Source of the DNA: Formosa algae
GTDB taxonomy: Bacteria > Bacteroidota > Bacteroidia > Flavobacteriales > Flavobacteriaceae
DNA: 64,000 nucleotides
Assembly (NCBI RefSeq): GCF_001439665.1
Contig: NZ_LMAK01000008.1
Coordinates: forward strand, 1 to 64,000
Reading direction: 5' to 3'
In this document: positions 1 to 8,880 of the stretch, one piece after another
Layout: each line of letters opens with the position of its first letter
Numbering within the stretch: position 1 is the first letter of the stretch
Position numbers and translations under genes: made by a program
The notes under the pieces: generated by a model
What the model was told of the DNA's origin: nothing
What the model saw: only the letters and a program-made list of their open reading frames with translations
Databases searched by the model: none

Positions 1-689
1 CTCTAACGGCACAAAGTATAGTTAGTTTAGAAGTAAATCCTGGACCAGAAACAGAAACAGATTTAATTTTAGAATACGAAGAGTTTTTACAGTCGACAGA
101 TTCTGCTACCGCTAGTAATTTTACCTATGAGAAGTATTTAAAAGGCAGAGATATTTATTCTTCTAAGATCTTTGAAATAAAAGTAGAAGCCTTAAAAAAT
201 AATATTTTCCAACAATTAGAAGGAGGTTTAAATCAGACTTTTGAGAATAAATTTTCTCAAAACTTAATGGATAAACGCAATAAATTACTTGAATTTCAGA
301 CAAATAATATAAATTCATCTTTAGTTAAAATTGATTCTTTACAAAAAGTGTATATTTCCGTTTTAAAAGAAGAATCTAAATCCCAATCAAGAAAAGGAAT
401 GACTATTGGAGACGGTTTGTCTTTCGAAAAAGATAAGTCAGTAACCAAGGAATATGAGTTGTTTAACAAGGAAGTCGAGTTACGAGCGCAATTAGTTAAT
501 CTTGAGAAAGAGCGTTTAGAAGAAGACACTCTTTTTGATGTAGTTTCAGGTTTTCAAAATGTTGGAAATAAAGTAACTGGATTACAGCAGAAATACATAT
601 TTAAATTACCATTGCTTATTTTTGTATTATTATATTTAGTCTTTGCAACAATAAAAATTATTAAATTTATAAAGAATTATGAAGGATAA
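1..689 (+). CDS. Chain-length-determinant-like membrane protein, 3' part
   Basis: The reading frame is open from the window edge to the stop at 687-689, so the gene begins upstream; the first internal ATG (267) is not a convincing start. The visible ~228 residues are hydrophilic and helix-rich with coiled-coil-like Glu/Lys/Leu stretches. They end in one hydrophobic segment (about 20 residues, starting KLPLLIFVLL) followed by a short basic tail. This resembles the periplasmic coiled coil and C-terminal membrane anchor of Wzz/GumC-type polysaccharide co-polymerases. The gene overlaps rfbB by 11 nt, which places it in the polysaccharide operon and supports a role in chain length or export. The N-terminal part is not visible, so the family call is an inference. 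Confidence 0.55.
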   Translation, partial: LTAQSIVSLEVNPGPETETDLILEYEEFLQSTDSATASNFTYEKYLKGRDIYSSKIFEIKVEALKNNIFQQLEGGLNQTFENKFSQNLMDKRNKLLEFQTNNINSSLVKIDSLQKVYISVLKEESKSQSRKGMTIGDGLSFEKDKSVTKEYELFNKEVELRAQLVNLEKERLEEDTLFDVVSGFQNVGNKVTGLQQKYIFKLPLLIFVLLYLVFATIKIIKFIKNYEG

Positions 690-1698
690 AACTTCAATTT
701 TAGTTACCGGAGGAGCAGGGTTTATTGGCTCTAATTTTGTACCATATTTTTTAGAAGAAAACCAAGATATTCATCTTGTTAACCTCGATAAGTTAACCTA
801 TGCTGGAGATGTAGCTAATGTGTCTGAAGTAGAGGGTAATCCTAATTACACTTTTGTTGAAGGGGACATCTGCGATCGTAACTTAATTGAAGAATTATTT
901 GAAAAATATAAATTTTCTGGAGTGATTCACTTTGCAGCAGAATCTCATGTAGATAATTCAATTAAAAATCCAGATGCTTTTATGCAGACGAATATTTTTG
1001 GAACTTTTAATTTAATTGATGTTGCTAAAAAACATTGGATGAATGGACCTTTTGAATTTAAAGAAGGTTGCGAGAATAATAAATTCCACCATATTTCTAC
1101 AGATGAGGTTTATGGAACTTTAGGAGAAACAGGTTTGTTTTTGGAATCGACTCCATACGCACCAAATAGTCCATACAGTGCATCTAAAGCCTCTTCAGAC
1201 TTTGTTGTTAGAAGTTATTTTCACACTTATGGTATGAATGTTTTAACAACAAACTGTTCTAATAACTATGGACCAAAGCAACACGACGAAAAATTAATCC
1301 CAACCATTATTAGAAAAGCATTATCTGGAGAAGATATTCCTATTTATGGCGATGGAAAAAATATTAGAGATTGGTTATATGTTTTAGATCATTGTAAAGG
1401 AATTGCTTTGGTATACAAAACAGGTAAGTTTGGTGAAACTTATAATATTGGAGGTAGAAATGAACGTGATAATATGTACATCGTAAATACAATATGTGGT
1501 ATTTTAGATGGAATATATCCAAAAGATAAACCTTATGCTGATCAAATTACGTTTGTAAAAGACCGTGCAGGACATGATTTCCGTTATGCAATTGACGCAA
1601 CAAAATTAGAAAATGAATTGGGATGGAAAGCCGATGAAAATTTTGAAACTGGAATCAAGAAAACTATAGAGTGGTATATCAATAAATATAAAAATTAA
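679..1698 (+). CDS. rfbB: dTDP-glucose 4,6-dehydratase
   Basis: Converts dTDP-glucose to dTDP-4-keto-6-deoxyglucose, the second step towards dTDP-L-rhamnose, in the cytoplasm. The 339 residues are full length for RmlB. The N-terminal Rossmann motif TGGAGFIGS is at residues 10-18. The catalytic region STDEVYG (140-146) supplies the Thr-Asp-Glu set specific to this dehydratase, and Y166-SAS-K170 is the SDR Tyr/Lys pair. The ATG overlaps the preceding membrane-protein gene by 11 nt, and rfbA follows after 1 nt, so the genes are almost certainly co-transcribed and translationally coupled. Identification is secure from motifs and from the complete rfbBACD order. Confidence 0.97.
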   Translation: MKDKTSILVTGGAGFIGSNFVPYFLEENQDIHLVNLDKLTYAGDVANVSEVEGNPNYTFVEGDICDRNLIEELFEKYKFSGVIHFAAESHVDNSIKNPDAFMQTNIFGTFNLIDVAKKHWMNGPFEFKEGCENNKFHHISTDEVYGTLGETGLFLESTPYAPNSPYSASKASSDFVVRSYFHTYGMNVLTTNCSNNYGPKQHDEKLIPTIIRKALSGEDIPIYGDGKNIRDWLYVLDHCKGIALVYKTGKFGETYNIGGRNERDNMYIVNTICGILDGIYPKDKPYADQITFVKDRAGHDFRYAIDATKLENELGWKADENFETGIKKTIEWYINKYKN

Positions 1699-1699
1699 G

Positions 1700-2563
1700 A
1701 TGAAAGGAATTATTTTAGCAGGAGGATCAGGAACCAGACTACATCCTCTAACTTTATCAGTTAGTAAGCAGTTAATGCCAATTTATGATAAACCGATGAT
1801 TTACTATCCGTTATCTACATTGATGTATGCTGGGATTAATGAGATTTTAATTATTTCTACTCCAAAAGATTTACCATTATTTAGAGATTTATTAGGTGAT
1901 GGTGAAAAATTTGGCTGTAAGTTCGAATTCGCTGTTCAAGATGCGCCAAACGGATTAGCAGAAGCTTTTATTATTGGAGCAGATTTTATTGGAGATGATA
2001 AAGTAGCTTTAATTTTAGGAGATAACATCTTTTATGGTACAGGTTTAGCTAAATTGTTACAAGCTAATAATGATCCTGAAGGCGGTATTATTTATGCTTA
2101 TCGTGTTCACGATCCAGAACGTTATGGTGTAGTAGATTTTGATGAAAATGGTCATGCTATTTCAATTGAAGAAAAACCAGAGCAACCTAAATCAAATTAT
2201 GCTGTCCCTGGAATTTATTTTTATGATAATTCTGTAGTTGAAATTGCTAAAAATATCGAGCCTAGTCATAGAGGAGAATTAGAAATTACAGATGTAAATA
2301 AAGTATATTTAAAACAAGGTAATCTAAATGTAAGTATTCTGGATAGAGGAACAGCTTGGTTAGATACAGGTACATTTCAATCTTTATTACAAGCCTCTCA
2401 ATTTGTTGAAGTGCTAGAAGAGCGTCAAGGATTGAAAATTGGATCTATTGAAGCTGCTGCTTTTGAAATGGGTTACATTTCTGCAGAGCAATTTGAAGCT
2501 TTAGCACAACCTCTAATGAAGAGTGGTTATGGAAGAAATTTACTTGGATTACTAAATAAATAA
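1700..2563 (+). CDS. rfbA: Glucose-1-phosphate thymidylyltransferase
   Basis: Makes dTDP-glucose from glucose-1-phosphate and dTTP, the entry step of the dTDP-L-rhamnose pathway. The nucleotidyltransferase signature GGSGTRL is at residues 8-14, followed by the SKQLMP and DKPMIYYP blocks diagnostic of RmlA. GDNIFYG and [20 protein letters not shown] match the sugar-binding region. The 287-residue length is typical. It starts 1 nt after rfbB stops and ends 3 nt before rfbC starts, inside an uninterrupted rhamnose operon. Confidence 0.97.
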   Translation: MKGIILAGGSGTRLHPLTLSVSKQLMPIYDKPMIYYPLSTLMYAGINEILIISTPKDLPLFRDLLGDGEKFGCKFEFAVQDAPNGLAEAFIIGADFIGDDKVALILGDNIFYGTGLAKLLQANNDPEGGIIYAYRVHDPERYGVVDFDENGHAISIEEKPEQPKSNYAVPGIYFYDNSVVEIAKNIEPSHRGELEITDVNKVYLKQGNLNVSILDRGTAWLDTGTFQSLLQASQFVEVLEERQGLKIGSIEAAAFEMGYISAEQFEALAQPLMKSGYGRNLLGLLNK

Positions 2564-2566
2564 TCA

Positions 2567-3112
2567 ATGACTGTTACAGAAACTAAATTAAAAGATTGTT
2601 TTGTTTTAGAACCACAAGTCTTTGGTGATAAAAGAGGTTACTTCTTAGAATCTTATAATGCAGAAACATTCAATAAGCTTACAGGTCTAAATGTTACTTT
2701 CGTTCAAGATAACGAGTCGTTTTCATCTAGAGGTGTTTTAAGAGGACTTCATTATCAATTAGGGGAACATGCACAAGCAAAATTAGTTCGTGTGGTTAAA
2801 GGAGAGGTTTTGGATGTAGCCGTAGATATTAGAATAGGTTCTCCAACTTTTGGCCAACATGTTGCTGTAAAATTAACCGAAGAGAATAAAAAACAACTAT
2901 TTGTGCCTCGTGGATTTGCACATGGCTTTGTTGTTTTAAGTGAAACAGCTATTTTTTCTTATAAGTGTGATAATTTCTACAATAAAGCATCTGAAGGTGG
3001 AATTATTTACAATGATAAGACTATAGATATAGACTGGAAGATTAACGAAAGTGAGATGTTAATTTCAGAAAAAGATATTATTTTACCATCACTTGAAAAC
3101 GCTTCTTTATAA
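2567..3112 (+). CDS. rfbC: dTDP-4-dehydrorhamnose 3,5-epimerase
   Basis: Epimerises dTDP-4-keto-6-deoxyglucose at C3 and C5, giving dTDP-4-keto-L-rhamnose. The 181-residue cupin-type protein carries the RmlC blocks RGVLRGLHYQ (with the catalytic His), a DVAVDIR segment (with the partner Asp), and PRGFAHGF. Length is normal for RmlC. It lies between rfbA and rfbD; the last base of its stop codon is the first base of the rfbD start (shared position 3112). Confidence 0.97.
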   Translation: MTVTETKLKDCFVLEPQVFGDKRGYFLESYNAETFNKLTGLNVTFVQDNESFSSRGVLRGLHYQLGEHAQAKLVRVVKGEVLDVAVDIRIGSPTFGQHVAVKLTEENKKQLFVPRGFAHGFVVLSETAIFSYKCDNFYNKASEGGIIYNDKTIDIDWKINESEMLISEKDIILPSLENASL

Positions 3113-3960
3113 TGAAAATTTTAGTAACCGGAGGAAACGGGCAATTGGCTGCATGTATAAAAGATGTGAGTAAAGGTCTGAACGATTTAGAATTTATATA
3201 TACAGATTCAGAAGATTTAGATATTACAAATCAGCAACATGTTGCTGAATTTTTTCAAAACAATAATATCGATTGGTGTATTAATTGTGCAGCTTATACA
3301 GCTGTAGATAAAGCTGAAACAGATGTTGACTTAGCTCGTAAAGTAAATAAAGATGGCGCTAAAAATTTAGCACTAGCTTGTAAGTCTAAAAATGTCAAGT
3401 TAATTCATGTGTCTACAGATTTTGTGTTTGATGGTACATCTTCAACGTTATATTCAGAAACAGATAGTTCTGAACCTATAGGAGTATATGGTCTTACTAA
3501 ATTAGAAGGCGAACACGCTATTCAAGATAATTTAGAGTCTTATTTCATATTGCGAACGTCTTGGTTATATTCTGAACATGCAAATAATTTCATGAAAACA
3601 ATGCTACGCTTAGCGGAAACACGTCCTGAATTAAGTGTTGTTGCAGATCAGATAGGTACACCAACATATGCAACAGATTTAGCAAGTGTAATGTTGAATA
3701 TTATAAATAATAATTCAACTAATTACGGTCTATATCATTACAGTAATGAAGGTGTAGCTAGTTGGTACGATTTTGCTGCTGCGATTTTCGAAATTGCAGA
3801 TACAAAAACAAAAGTTTTTCCTATTAAAACAGAAGCTTATCCTACACCTGCTGCAAGACCTCAGTTTAGTGTCATGGATAAATCAAAAATAAAGGAAACT
3901 TTTAAAATTGAAATTCCACATTGGAGAGACAGTTTAAAAGTGGCTTTAAAAAATTTATAA
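3112..3960 (+). CDS. rfbD: dTDP-4-dehydrorhamnose reductase
   Basis: Final reductive step giving dTDP-L-rhamnose. The 282-residue SDR opens with VTGGNGQLA (NAD(P) binding), has the NCAAYTAVDKAE block and STDFVFDG, and a catalytic YGLTKLEGE motif (Tyr-xxx-Lys), all characteristic of RmlD. It completes a four-gene dTDP-L-rhamnose pathway, so the glycan made from this locus very probably contains rhamnose or a derivative. The stop codon is immediately followed by the cysQ start. Confidence 0.97.
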   Translation: MKILVTGGNGQLAACIKDVSKGLNDLEFIYTDSEDLDITNQQHVAEFFQNNNIDWCINCAAYTAVDKAETDVDLARKVNKDGAKNLALACKSKNVKLIHVSTDFVFDGTSSTLYSETDSSEPIGVYGLTKLEGEHAIQDNLESYFILRTSWLYSEHANNFMKTMLRLAETRPELSVVADQIGTPTYATDLASVMLNIINNNSTNYGLYHYSNEGVASWYDFAAAIFEIADTKTKVFPIKTEAYPTPAARPQFSVMDKSKIKETFKIEIPHWRDSLKVALKNL

Positions 3961-4755
3961 ATGAATCAAAATTTAAAAATCGCAATTGAAGCGTCATTAA
4001 AAGCTGGAGAAATTATCATGGAAGTGTATAATACGCCTTTTAATGTAGAGTTAAAAGATGATAAATCGCCCTTAACAGAAGCTGATAAAAAGGCTAATGA
4101 TATTATCAATTCGTTTTTAGTCCCTACTGAAATTCCAATAATCAGTGAAGAGAACAAACAAACAGATTATTCAATAAGAAAAAATTGGGAAACGTGCTGG
4201 GTTGTAGATCCTGTAGATGGTACCAAAGAGTTTATTAAACGTAATGGTGAGTTTACAGTAAATATTGCTCTTGTAACTGATGGAAAACCAGTTTTAGGCG
4301 TTATTTACGTGCCAGCTGTTAAAACGTTATATTATGCAGATGTATCAAACCAGGAAGGTTATAAGGTTGAACTGGATGAGCATAATACACCTATTGACTA
4401 TGTTTTAGAACATGCTGTTAAATTAGAACCAAAAGGAGCGGGTTCAAACCCAATTCAAGTAGTAGGAAGTCGTTCTCATATGAGTCAGGACACATTAGAC
4501 TACGTAGATACTTTAAAAACAGACGGGAAAGAAGTGGAAATCGTATCTAAGGGTAGTTCTTTAAAGTTTTGTTTAGTTGCAGAAGGGAATGCCGATGTGT
4601 ATCCTAGATTTGCACCTACAATGGAATGGGATACTGCTGCAGGCCAGTCAATTTGTAATGCTGTTGGTATCGATGTAATATCTAAAGAAACGAATAGTAC
4701 ATTATTGTATAACAAAGAAAATTTATTAAATCCTTTTTTCCTAGTAACTCTATAG
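3961..4755 (+). CDS. cysQ: 3'(2'),5'-bisphosphate nucleotidase CysQ
   Basis: Hydrolyses 3'-phosphoadenosine 5'-phosphate (PAP) to AMP, removing the inhibitory by-product of PAPS-dependent sulfotransferases. The 264-residue protein has the inositol-monophosphatase fold signatures: a Glu in the SEEN block, the metal-binding DPVDGTKEF motif, and WDTAAG near the C terminus. The start abuts the rfbD stop with no spacer, so it is probably translated from the rhamnose operon mRNA. Its position between the rhamnose genes and a PAPS-synthesis operon suggests PAP disposal during glycan sulfation rather than general cysteine synthesis; that functional link is inferred. Confidence 0.93.
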   Translation: MNQNLKIAIEASLKAGEIIMEVYNTPFNVELKDDKSPLTEADKKANDIINSFLVPTEIPIISEENKQTDYSIRKNWETCWVVDPVDGTKEFIKRNGEFTVNIALVTDGKPVLGVIYVPAVKTLYYADVSNQEGYKVELDEHNTPIDYVLEHAVKLEPKGAGSNPIQVVGSRSHMSQDTLDYVDTLKTDGKEVEIVSKGSSLKFCLVAEGNADVYPRFAPTMEWDTAAGQSICNAVGIDVISKETNSTLLYNKENLLNPFFLVTL

Positions 4756-4760
4756 GATAA

Positions 4761-4790
4761 TTGTTTTTGATGAAAAAATGTTTACTTTTG
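4761..4790 (+). promoter_or_regulatory. Bacteroidota-type promoter of the PAPS operon
   Basis: TTG at 4761-4763, a 19-nt spacer, then TACTTTTG at 4783-4790 fits the flavobacterial sigma consensus (TTG, 17-23 nt, TAnnTTTG). It lies in the 70-nt gap before the DUF2061 gene, leaving a leader of about 30 nt. The sulfate-activation genes can therefore be transcribed separately from rfbBACD-cysQ. Confidence 0.65.
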
Positions 4791-4825
4791 TTCTAATCAT
4801 AATGGAGACATAAGTCTGTATAATA

Positions 4826-5245
4826 ATGAAAGATACATCACATAAAAGACATATTTTTAAAGCCATAACTTGGCGTATTGTCGGTACAATAGACACTATT
4901 TTATTGTCTTGGTTAATTTCAGGAGACCCATTAACAGGACTAAAAATAGGATTTGCAGAAATTACAACTAAAATGGTGCTTTATTACTTACATGAGCGTG
5001 TATGGTTTAAAGTAGACATGGAGGAAAGTAATAAACGTCATATCTTTAAGACCATAACTTGGCGTGTTGTAGGAACATTAGATACTATGACTTTAGCTTG
5101 GTTAATTTCAGGAGATCCAATGATTGGCTTAAAAGTAGGAGGAACAGAAGTATTGACTAAAATGATTTTATATTATTTACATGAAAAATTATGGTATAAG
5201 ATTAATTTTGGATTAGATAAAAATAAACGTCATAATCACGAATAA
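4826..5245 (+). CDS. Tandem DUF2061 membrane protein
   Basis: The 139-residue protein consists of two copies of one ~60-residue unit. Each begins KRHIFK.ITWR.VGT.DT and ends YYLHE..W(F/Y)K; unit 1 covers about residues 6-63 and unit 2 about 68-125. Each unit has one or two short hydrophobic segments containing WLISGDP, so a small inner-membrane protein is likely. The pattern matches the DUF2061 family. The biochemical role is unknown; a place in sulfate or PAPS metabolism is suggested by its position as first gene of the cysC-cysD-cysN operon (it shares one base with the cysC start). The internal duplication or fusion is notable because DUF2061 units are usually described singly. Confidence 0.8.
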   Translation: MKDTSHKRHIFKAITWRIVGTIDTILLSWLISGDPLTGLKIGFAEITTKMVLYYLHERVWFKVDMEESNKRHIFKTITWRVVGTLDTMTLAWLISGDPMIGLKVGGTEVLTKMILYYLHEKLWYKINFGLDKNKRHNHE

Positions 5246-5850
5246 TGAAAGAGCATATCATACCTCACGATTATCAAATATCAAGAGAAGATAGACATAA
5301 AAAAAACTCACATAACTCATTTTTAATGTGGTTTACAGGATTGTCTGGTTCAGGTAAATCGACTATAGCTAATGTTGTTGAGCAAAAATTGTTTCAAAAA
5401 GGAATTAAAACCTATACATTAGATGGCGATAATATCAGAAAAGGAATCAATAATGATTTAACATTTGCACCTGAAGATCGTACCGAAAATATTAGACGTA
5501 TTGCAGAAATTTCTAATTTAATGATAGATGCTGGAGTAGTAACTTTAGCAGCATTTGTTTCTCCTTATAAAAAAGATAGAGAAAACATTAAGAATATCGT
5601 TAATGATGATAACTTTGTAGAAATCTATATCAATACAAGTGTAGAGGAATGCGAACGCAGAGACGTTAAAGGACTTTATAAAAAGGCTAGAGCAGGAGAA
5701 ATCAAGAATATGACAGGGATTTCTGCACCTTACGAAGTTCCTGAAAACCCTGCTATTGAAATAAAAACAGAAGAAGTAACTGTGGAAGACGCAGCGAATA
5801 CAATAATAGAATATATATTACCTAAATTAAAAATAGAGAGCAATGAGTAG
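5245..5850 (+). CDS. cysC: Adenylylsulfate kinase
   Basis: Phosphorylates APS to PAPS, the universal sulfuryl donor. The 201-residue protein has the P-loop GLSGSGKST at residues 32-40, the DGDNIRKG substrate block and the EDRTENIRRIAE motif typical of APS kinases, and the expected KARAGEIKNMTGI region. It is a stand-alone CysC, not fused to CysN. The start shares a base with the upstream DUF2061 stop and the end overlaps cysD by 8 nt. No cysH (PAPS reductase) occurs nearby, so the PAPS may serve sulfation rather than assimilation. Confidence 0.96.
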   Translation: MKEHIIPHDYQISREDRHKKNSHNSFLMWFTGLSGSGKSTIANVVEQKLFQKGIKTYTLDGDNIRKGINNDLTFAPEDRTENIRRIAEISNLMIDAGVVTLAAFVSPYKKDRENIKNIVNDDNFVEIYINTSVEECERRDVKGLYKKARAGEIKNMTGISAPYEVPENPAIEIKTEEVTVEDAANTIIEYILPKLKIESNE

Positions 5851-6754
5851 TAATAAGTATTATTTAAATTACTTAGATGAATTAGAAAGTGAAGCCATCT
5901 ACGTATTAAGAGAAGTTTGGGCTCAGTTTCAAAATCCAGTAATTCTATTTTCAGGAGGAAAAGACTCGATTGTAATTACACATTTGGCTAAAAAGGCATT
6001 TTACCCAGCTAAAATTCCTTTTCCTTTAATGCACGTAGATACAGGACACAATTTTCCTGAAACGATTAAATTTAGAGATGATATTATTAAAGAATTAGGT
6101 GTAAGCTTAATTGTTGGTTCTGTTCAAGAATCAATAGACGATGGTAGAGTTGCTGAAGAAAAAGGTAAAAATGCTACACGTAACGCATTACAAATTACAA
6201 CACTTCTAGATGCTATTGAATCTAATAAAGTGGACTGTGCTATAGGTGGAGGACGACGTGATGAAGAGAAAGCAAGAGCAAAAGAACGTTTCTTTTCGCA
6301 TAGAGATGATTTTGGACAATGGGATCCAAAAAATCAACGTCCTGAACTTTGGAACATATTTAATGGAAAATATTTTGAAGGTGAACACTTTAGAGCATTT
6401 CCTATTAGTAACTGGACAGAAATGGATGTGTGGAATTATATTAAACGTGAAAATATTGCTATCCCGTCTTTATACTTTGCGCATGAACGTGAAGTGGTTT
6501 GGAGACAAGATGCATGGATTCCAAATTCAGAATTTTTAGTGTTAGAAGATCACGAAGAGGTTGTAACAAAGAAAATACGATTTAGAACATTAGGAGATAT
6601 TACGATTACTGGTGGTATTGAATCTGAAGCTGATACATTAGCTAAGATTGCAGACGAGGTTGCTGGGATGCGCCAAACAGAACGAGGAAACAGAAGCGAT
6701 GATAAACGATCGGAATCTGCAATGGAAGACAGAAAACGTCAAGGATACTTTTAA
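5843..6754 (+). CDS. cysD: Sulfate adenylyltransferase subunit 2
   Basis: Catalytic subunit of ATP sulfurylase, forming APS from ATP and sulfate together with CysN. The PP-loop SGGKDS is at residues 37-42, followed by HVDTGHNFPE and the GGGRRDEEKARAKER block diagnostic of CysD. The C terminus ends SAMEDRKRQGYF as in the family. The 303-residue length is normal. It overlaps cysC by 8 nt and is followed by cysN after 33 nt. Confidence 0.97.
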   Translation: MSSNKYYLNYLDELESEAIYVLREVWAQFQNPVILFSGGKDSIVITHLAKKAFYPAKIPFPLMHVDTGHNFPETIKFRDDIIKELGVSLIVGSVQESIDDGRVAEEKGKNATRNALQITTLLDAIESNKVDCAIGGGRRDEEKARAKERFFSHRDDFGQWDPKNQRPELWNIFNGKYFEGEHFRAFPISNWTEMDVWNYIKRENIAIPSLYFAHEREVVWRQDAWIPNSEFLVLEDHEEVVTKKIRFRTLGDITITGGIESEADTLAKIADEVAGMRQTERGNRSDDKRSESAMEDRKRQGYF

Positions 6755-6787
6755 TCAACAATCAATAATTTTTAGAATACGTAGCAT

Positions 6788-8041
6788 ATGTTAGATAATA
6801 ACCAATTATTAAGATTTACAACAGCTGGAAGTGTAGATGATGGAAAAAGTACCTTAATTGGTCGCCTACTATACGATTCAAAATCTATTTTTGAAGACCA
6901 GTTACAGTCAATAGAAAATACAAGTAAGAAAAAAGGACATGCAGGTGTCGATTTAGCACTATTTACAGACGGTTTAAGAGACGAACGTGAGCAAGGAATA
7001 ACAATAGACGTTGCTTACAGATACTTTACAACACCAAAGCGTAAATTTATTATAGCAGATACACCTGGCCATATTCAATATACAAGAAATATGGTAACAG
7101 GAGCTTCTACAGCAAATGTTGCTACCATTTTGGTAGATGCTAGACATGGTGTGATTGAACAAACCAAACGTCATGCATTTATCGCATCTTTATTAAATAT
7201 TCCGCATGTAATTGTTTGTGTGAATAAAATGGATTTAGTCGATTATTCAGAAGAAGTATTTAACAATATCGTGTCTCAATTCGAAGAAATATCGTCTAAG
7301 ATGTTAATCAAAGATGTTCGATTTATTCCTATGAGTGCTTTAGAAGGAGATAATGTTGTTAACCGTTCAAAAAACATGGACTGGTACCAAGGATCTCCTA
7401 TGTTAAACATGTTAGAAACCATGCACATTAGTAGTGATGTGAATAAGGTAGATGCACGTTTTCCTGTACAAACTGTATTGAGACCTCAAAACGATACACA
7501 TAGAGATTATCGCGGTTATGCCGGTAGAGTTGCTAGTGGTGTACTTCGTGTAGGAGATGAAATTACCGTTATGCCATCTGGATTTACTTCGGTTATTAAA
7601 GGTATAAATTTAAACGACCAGCAATTAAGTGAAGCTTTTGCACCGCAATCTGTATCTATTGAATTAGAAGATGATATTGATATTGGAAGAGGAGATATGA
7701 TTGTGCGTTCAAATAACAAACCTGAGGCGTCTCAAGACGTAGAAGTGATGTTATGTTGGTTAAATAATACTGCAGCTAAGCCACGTGCTAAATATACTGT
7801 TAAACACACGTCTAACGATCAGAAAGCAATGATTAAAGATGTAGTGTATAAAATAGATATTGAAAGCTTAAATCGCGTAGAAGGAGATGATACTTTGGCT
7901 ATGAATGATATTGCTAAAGTTAAAATTAGAACAACAAAACCTTTAATGATAGATTCTTATCGCGAAAACCGTATGACAGGGAGTATTATTTTAGTTGATG
8001 ATACTACAAATGAAACTGTTGCCGCAGGTATGATTGTATAA
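6788..8041 (+). CDS. cysN: Sulfate adenylyltransferase subunit 1 (GTPase)
   Basis: GTPase subunit that drives ATP sulfurylase. It has EF-Tu-like G motifs: GSVDDGKST (residues 14-22), DTPGH, and NKMD, followed by elongation-factor-type beta-barrel domains 2 and 3. At 417 residues it lacks the C-terminal APS-kinase fusion seen in some homologues, consistent with the separate cysC upstream. It is the last gene of the PAPS operon; a long hairpin terminator follows 12 nt downstream. Confidence 0.97.
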   Translation: MLDNNQLLRFTTAGSVDDGKSTLIGRLLYDSKSIFEDQLQSIENTSKKKGHAGVDLALFTDGLRDEREQGITIDVAYRYFTTPKRKFIIADTPGHIQYTRNMVTGASTANVATILVDARHGVIEQTKRHAFIASLLNIPHVIVCVNKMDLVDYSEEVFNNIVSQFEEISSKMLIKDVRFIPMSALEGDNVVNRSKNMDWYQGSPMLNMLETMHISSDVNKVDARFPVQTVLRPQNDTHRDYRGYAGRVASGVLRVGDEITVMPSGFTSVIKGINLNDQQLSEAFAPQSVSIELEDDIDIGRGDMIVRSNNKPEASQDVEVMLCWLNNTAAKPRAKYTVKHTSNDQKAMIKDVVYKIDIESLNRVEGDDTLAMNDIAKVKIRTTKPLMIDSYRENRMTGSIILVDDTTNETVAAGMIV

Positions 8042-8053
8042 AATAAATTGATG

Positions 8054-8109
8054 ATATCTCATATAAAAAAAGCTGCTTATTTATAAGCAGCTTTTTTTAT
8101 ATGAGATAT
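8054..8109. terminator. Long bidirectional terminator hairpin after cysN
   Basis: A perfect inverted repeat with 27-bp arms and a 2-nt centre. The core has AGCTGCTTAT facing its complement, flanked by A7/T7 runs, so both strands show a stem followed by a U run. It ends the cysDN transcript. The outer AT-rich arms (ATATCTCATAT) make the palindrome unusually long for a simple terminator. Confidence 0.85.
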
Positions 8110-8264
8110 TCTGTGTTTACAAGAAAAAATATAATCTAATTGAAATTAGAATGTTAAGAGTTGTTAATTATATTTTTTGAATTTAGACATTATTTTATGT
8201 GAGTAGTTTACAAAAATAAAGTATAGATATAAATTACTACAGGGGTTAAATAAGAATACTATTG

Positions 8265-8272
8265 TATCTTTG
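8265..8272 (+). promoter_or_regulatory. Promoter -7 box before the lipoprotein/wzx genes
   Basis: TATCTTTG matches TAnnTTTG and lies 20 nt before the lipoprotein ATG at 8293. A clear TTG -33 box is not visible at the expected distance, so this is a moderate candidate. It follows the cysN terminator and would start a new transcription unit. Confidence 0.4.
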
Positions 8273-8292
8273 GATTCCAAATTTTTTAATAA

Positions 8293-8847
8293 ATGAACTT
8301 GAGAAATACATTGATAATTTTATTGTTTTTAGCTTTTTCTTGTAAAAATGATAGCGGTAACGGAGATAACAAAATAAATAAGAATTCATCTAATAAGATT
8401 CAAAATGTATACTATGGGTACACTTTAATTTTAAACGCAGTCGTTAAGGAGGATGATTATTTCTTAATTAATTATATTACAGAGTATGAAGATAAAAAAT
8501 TCATTAAGAATAATGTCATTGAAGTTAAAGTGAATGGTTCAAATACTATACAGAAGATCGAATTTAAAATTCCTGATGATGTTACGGAATTACATAGATT
8601 ACGATTTAATTTTGGAAGAAATAGAGAACAAAAGTCAGTGTCTTTTAAAAATATCACTATTAAGAAAAATTCTAAGGAATTGATTCTTGATATAAAACAA
8701 ATTAAAAGATTTTTCATTTCTAATGCTTATTTAGATATAGATTATGAAAATGGTACTTTTACTTTAAAAGAAAATCAAGGTGAATATAATCCTTTTATTT
8801 TAAGTAAGTGGAGCCTATGGTCTTTAATAAATAAAAGTTTAGGATAG
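8293..8847 (+). CDS. Hypothetical lipoprotein in the polysaccharide locus
   Basis: A 184-residue protein of unknown function. Residues 1-16 form a signal peptide with the lipobox LAFSC, so a lipid-modified Cys17 and an envelope location are likely. A Gly/Asn/Lys-rich linker follows (about residues 18-36), then a region rich in beta-strand-like alternation with many Lys, Ile and Asn. No catalytic motif was recognised. It lies between the PAPS operon and the flippase gene with its own putative promoter, so it may belong to surface glycan assembly, but nothing in the sequence proves that. Confidence 0.7.
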   Translation: MNLRNTLIILLFLAFSCKNDSGNGDNKINKNSSNKIQNVYYGYTLILNAVVKEDDYFLINYITEYEDKKFIKNNVIEVKVNGSNTIQKIEFKIPDDVTELHRLRFNFGRNREQKSVSFKNITIKKNSKELILDIKQIKRFFISNAYLDIDYENGTFTLKENQGEYNPFILSKWSLWSLINKSLG

Positions 8848-8880
8848 TATTATTATACTAATATTATAAAATAGTACATC

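Noticed and set aside
6246-6539. 97-codon plus-strand frame inside cysD
   Set aside because: Shifted-frame shadow of cysD; no independent motif or ribosome site.
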